From: Medakamo hakoo
Lineage: Eukaryota > Chlorophyta > Trebouxiophyceae > Coccomyxaceae
Direction: 5' to 3'
NCBI GenBank assembly: GCA_026636295.1
Contig: CP089461.1
Span: forward strand, 124,001-188,000
DNA: 64,000 nucleotides
Shown here: positions 61,644 through 64,000 of the stretch, in pieces
Layout of the letters: each line of letters begins with the position of its first letter
How positions within the stretch are numbered: the stretch's first letter is position 1
Program-made: the position numbers and the translations under genes
Notes under the pieces: generated by a model
Databases searched by the model: none
Told to the model about the DNA's origin: nothing
The model's input: the letters and a program-made list of their open reading frames with translations, nothing else

Positions 61644-61837
61644 AGAGGGAGGAGGCCGCGCAGCGCTCCACCGGCGCGGCTGCCGGCCCGCCGGACGGCG
61701 TGGGAGTGGCGTGCGGCGTTGAGCGTGTGTGTGTCTTCCCAGGTGGAGAGAGTGCAGGTGGTGGTGGCGGTGCGGGAGTGGTGTGTGTTGAGAGAGTGTG
61801 TGTGTTTCGCGTTTTTTCCTTCTCCTTCTACAGATCG

Positions 61838-62744
61838 CTAATCGAATTCCAGTTCGGCGGGCGTGATGTCGCGGCCTAAAGGCACCATGGCGGCTTTGAA
61901 CGTGTCGCGGGGCAGGGACTGTGTGCGTGTGTGCGTTTCCGATGGAACAAGAGAGATGGCACGGGACTGGTTTTGGGCGCCCCGCCCCGCCCCGCCCCGC
62001 CCTCCCGTCCCGCCCGCCATCCTCACCTTCCGCATGTCCAGCGCGTCTTCCTCGCCGGAGTAGTAGCCCTTCACCCGCCGGTACGTGACGTAGCCCAGCT
62101 GTGCCCGTTTTCGGGGTGTGTGCGGTGCGTTGTGCCTTGAGGTGAGAACCCCCATTTTTTTTTCCCGGTCTCCATTCAGCCACCCATCCGTCTGCCCCGT
62201 CCACACACTGTGTGTCCGCCCCGCCTCACCTTTTCGTACATGCGGATCGCCGCCGCATTGGACGCCCGCACAAACAGGTCGACGTAGTACGCGTCATGGG
62301 CTTCCGCACTGACTTTCTCCAGGGCGGCCATGAGGGCGGCGGCCAGGCCGCGGCGGCGGTGGGAGGGCGCGACGGCCAGGGCTGTGACGTGGCCGTGCCA
62401 CTCCCTGCCCTTCCCCTCGACTTTGCCCAGCACGTAACCCGCCACGCAGCCGCCCGCGCCTTCCACCGCCAGGCAGCACTCGGGCCAGCGGGCCAGGTAG
62501 TTCAGGTAGAAGCCCAGGTTGTACTGTTGACGGCAGGGGACAAGGATGAGAGTGGTGGGGAGTGTGTGGGGGGTGCGGGCAGGAAGGAGGGCGTGCGCGA
62601 GCGAGCGCCGCGTGCATGAAAAAATGCAGGCCGCGCCCCGAAAAGGCGCCGATCCTCCCTCAAATTCACCGTTTCTGTGTAGCGGTCCAAGTTGACGGCA
62701 TTGAATGCTAAGAGGTCGTCCGGCGTAAAAGGCCGGATCCTCAT
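61838..62744 (-). CDS. NAA20: N-terminal acetyltransferase B catalytic subunit NAA20
   Basis: NatB acetylates nascent proteins starting Met-Asp/Glu/Asn/Gln at the ribosome. Four exons, 62744-62670, 62523-62230, 62098-62027 and 61918-61838, all joined between codons, give 173 aa (human 178). The N terminus RPFTPDDLLAFNAVNLDRYTETYNLGFYLNYLARWPE is diagnostic. The acetyl-CoA loop is RRRGLAA inside HVTALAVAPSHRRRGLAAALM, followed by YYVDLFVRASNAAAIRMYEKLGY and VTYRRVKGYY, then DALDMRKSLPRD. The protein ends PAELEFD. The first donor is GTGAAT, slightly off consensus, but the homology fixes it. It is divergent from PAM16. Confidence 0.96.
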
Positions 62745-63086
62745 CTTTTTTGTCGGCCTGGCGTGCCCGCCGCTCGCGGCCGCACGAGTGTTTTTATGTG
62801 CAGTGAGTGAGGCGAGCGGAGCGCCGGAGCGGGAGCACAGCAACAAAACGAAGAGAGAGAGGGCTGCGTGCACCTGTGCGTCCCACTCTCGCCTGGCCCT
62901 GTGCGCGCGAGCGCCTGCACGGTCTCTACCCCACGGCTGCAAGGCCGTCCGGAGGAAACAGGGCACGGCTCGCCGAGCGCCTCCCCTTTTCTCGGCGCCG
63001 CCGCACCGCTCGCTGGCCGCTGGCCGCATTCAGCGTGCCGCACGCCACGCACACCCCGTCCATCCATCCTCATACACTGCTGACCG
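62745..63086. promoter_or_regulatory. divergent promoter region, NAA20 / PAM16
   Basis: 342 bp between the divergent starts. GA-rich runs (62840-62860) and GC-rich sequence are seen; no TATA box and no convincing coding frame. PAM16 may have a 5' UTR of unknown length here. Confidence 0.4.
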
Positions 63087-63791
63087 ATGGTGCGTGGCCA
63101 TGTGCTGTCAACCATGGAGATTGCGTGCGTGGGATGCGGCGTCGTCCCGGGCGGGCGCGTGGAGCGCCGGGGTTGCCCCTCGCAACCAGCGCCAGCGCGC
63201 TCACAGACCACCGACCTCCTGCACCCCCCCTCCCCCCCCCCAAAAAAAACTCCAGGCCGCCCGCGTCCTGGCCAACCTGCTCGTCGCCGGGGCGGGCGTC
63301 CTTATCAGGGCTGGGACGCAAGCGTACAAGCAGGCGTTGATCAGTGCGTGTTTTTGGCGGCGGGTGGGGGGCTGGGACGCGCGTGCCCTCTTTCAACATC
63401 TCCCGAAGCTGAGCGCCCCCACCACCACCACCACCACCACCCACCAGACGCCTCCAAAACGGGCGCCGCCCAGGAAGCCGCGTCCTCCGCCTCCACCGCC
63501 GCGTCCGCCAAAGCCGGCATGGCGCTCGAGGAGGCGCACAAGATCCTCGGCACGCGGCCCGGCGCGTCGCGGGAGGAGCTGCTGCGGCGGGCGACGCACC
63601 TGTTTCGGGCGAACGACGAGGCCGGCTCGTTTTACCTGACGTCCAAGGTGTACCGGGCCCGGGAACGCATAGAGATGGAGGTCGGCCCCCTGGAGGAGGG
63701 CGCCGGGGGTGGGGGAGGGAGTGGAGGAGGGGGCGCGGGCGGAGGAGGGGGGGCGCCGCCGTCCGGCCCACCCGGCCAGGTGGGAACGTGA
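63087..63791 (+). CDS. PAM16: mitochondrial import motor subunit PAM16/TIM16
   Basis: PAM16 is the J-like partner that anchors and restrains PAM18 at the TIM23 channel on the matrix side of the inner membrane. Exons 63087-63089, 63256-63343 and 63448-63791 give 144 aa. The coding part of exon 1 is the ATG alone; its GTGCGT donor joins to AARVLANLLVAGAGVLIRAGTQAYKQALINASKTG, the family N terminus (human MAK..AQIIVMG..V..RA...A.RQ..). The J-like region reads ALEEAHKILGTRPGASREELLRRATHLFRANDEAGSFYLTSKVYRARERIE, with no HPD tripeptide, as expected for PAM16. The C-terminal tail is Gly-rich and likely disordered. Intron 2 has an ACC triplet run before the acceptor. Confidence 0.93.
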   Translation: MVRGHVLSTMEIACVGCGVVPGGRVERRGCPSQPAPARSQTTDLLHPPSPPPKKTPGRPRPGQPARRRGGRPYQGWDASVQAGVDQCVFLAAGGGLGRACPLSTSPEAERPHHHHHHHPPDASKTGAAQEAASSASTAASAKAGMALEEAHKILGTRPGASREELLRRATHLFRANDEAGSFYLTSKVYRARERIEMEVGPLEEGAGGGGGSGGGGAGGGGGAPPSGPPGQVGT

Positions 63792-63927
63792 GAGGGGCGG
63801 GACGGCTTGCTGCCCCCTCCGCCCGCGCTTTCGTTTTTCTTCCCCTGTGTTTCCCCCCCGGACAGCTCCGGCGTGTGTGCGTGTGTTAGTGAGAGAGAAA
63901 ACCCCCGTGTTTTTATTTTTTACCTTG

Positions 63928-64000
63928 TCAGTCGCTGTCCCAGCTGAGCGCCCCGCCGCTCCCTCCAGCCCGCCGCCCCCCGCCGCCGGGCCGCCACCCT
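63928..64000 (-). CDS. 3' end of a further gene, cut by window edge
   Basis: The minus strand reads from the edge to a TGA at 63930-63928, ending RRAGGSGGALSWDSD. The Gly/Arg run is typical of C termini in this genome, and a T-rich 3' flank follows. Only 24 codons are visible, so no family can be named and the frame itself is a judgement. Confidence 0.35.
   Translation of the reverse strand, partial: GWRPGGGGRRAGGSGGALSWDSD

Noticed and set aside
1-64000. Transposons, retroelements or other mobile DNA
   Set aside because: No transposase, reverse transcriptase or integrase motif and no terminal repeats were seen in any frame; the intronic hairpins at 25477-25573 are too small to assign to an element.

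Overview
The window looks like nuclear DNA of a very GC-rich unicellular green alga (Chlorophyta). Three genes argue for this: PsbS, which is confined to the green lineage; a plant-type fused aspartate kinase/homoserine dehydrogenase; and a nuclear-encoded chloroplast ATP synthase delta subunit with a transit peptide. Coding third positions are almost all G or C. Most introns are short (about 90-370 nt), start GTGAGT, GTGCGT or similar, and end in a C/T-rich tract plus CAG. I cannot name the genus from sequence alone.

Layout, left to right. 0-10 kb: 26S proteasome RPT3 (-), KEOPS subunit Pcc1 (+), cytosolic leucyl-tRNA synthetase (-), AK-HSDH (+). 10-20 kb: chloroplast ATP synthase delta (-), a secreted alanine/glycine-rich silk-like protein (-), a plastid coiled-coil membrane protein (-), a CXC/tesmin-TSO1 factor (+), an SNM1-type repair nuclease (+). 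20-31 kb: a YIPF5-type Golgi protein (-), two unknown proteins (+), a secreted DJ-1/PfpI protein (+), a poorly resolved stretch with two uncertain genes, a cut-short SAC3/THP3-like gene (+) and Misato (+). 31-45 kb: COG8, PsbS and cactin (all -), an MFS transporter (+), the GID/CTLH subunit RANBP9 (+), an ARID protein (-), ESS2 (-). 45-64 kb: the SKI2 RNA helicase (+), a giant LRR single-pass membrane protein (+), DCAF12 (+), a tiny coiled-coil protein (-), CCT-zeta (+), NAA20 (-), PAM16 (+), and the end of a further gene (-) cut by the window edge.

Genes are packed about one per 2 kb, often as divergent pairs sharing 80-350 bp of promoter. Functionally this is mostly eukaryotic housekeeping: protein synthesis, folding and degradation (LeuRS, CCT6, NAA20, RPT3, RANBP9, DCAF12), RNA processing and decay (cactin, ESS2, SKI2, THP3-like), Golgi traffic (YIPF5, COG8), and plastid energy and amino-acid metabolism (PsbS, AtpD, AK-HSDH). 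There is no operon logic and I see no mobile element, CRISPR array, rRNA or tRNA.

The least ordinary pieces are the silk-like secreted protein with duplicated exon modules, the kinase-less LRR membrane protein with repeated N-glycosylation units, the secreted DJ-1-like protein in a lower-GC patch with intronic hairpins, a 38-bp duplication in the next locus, and the truncated SAC3 gene. Exon boundaries were read by hand from splice consensus and frame; no transcript or database search supports them.
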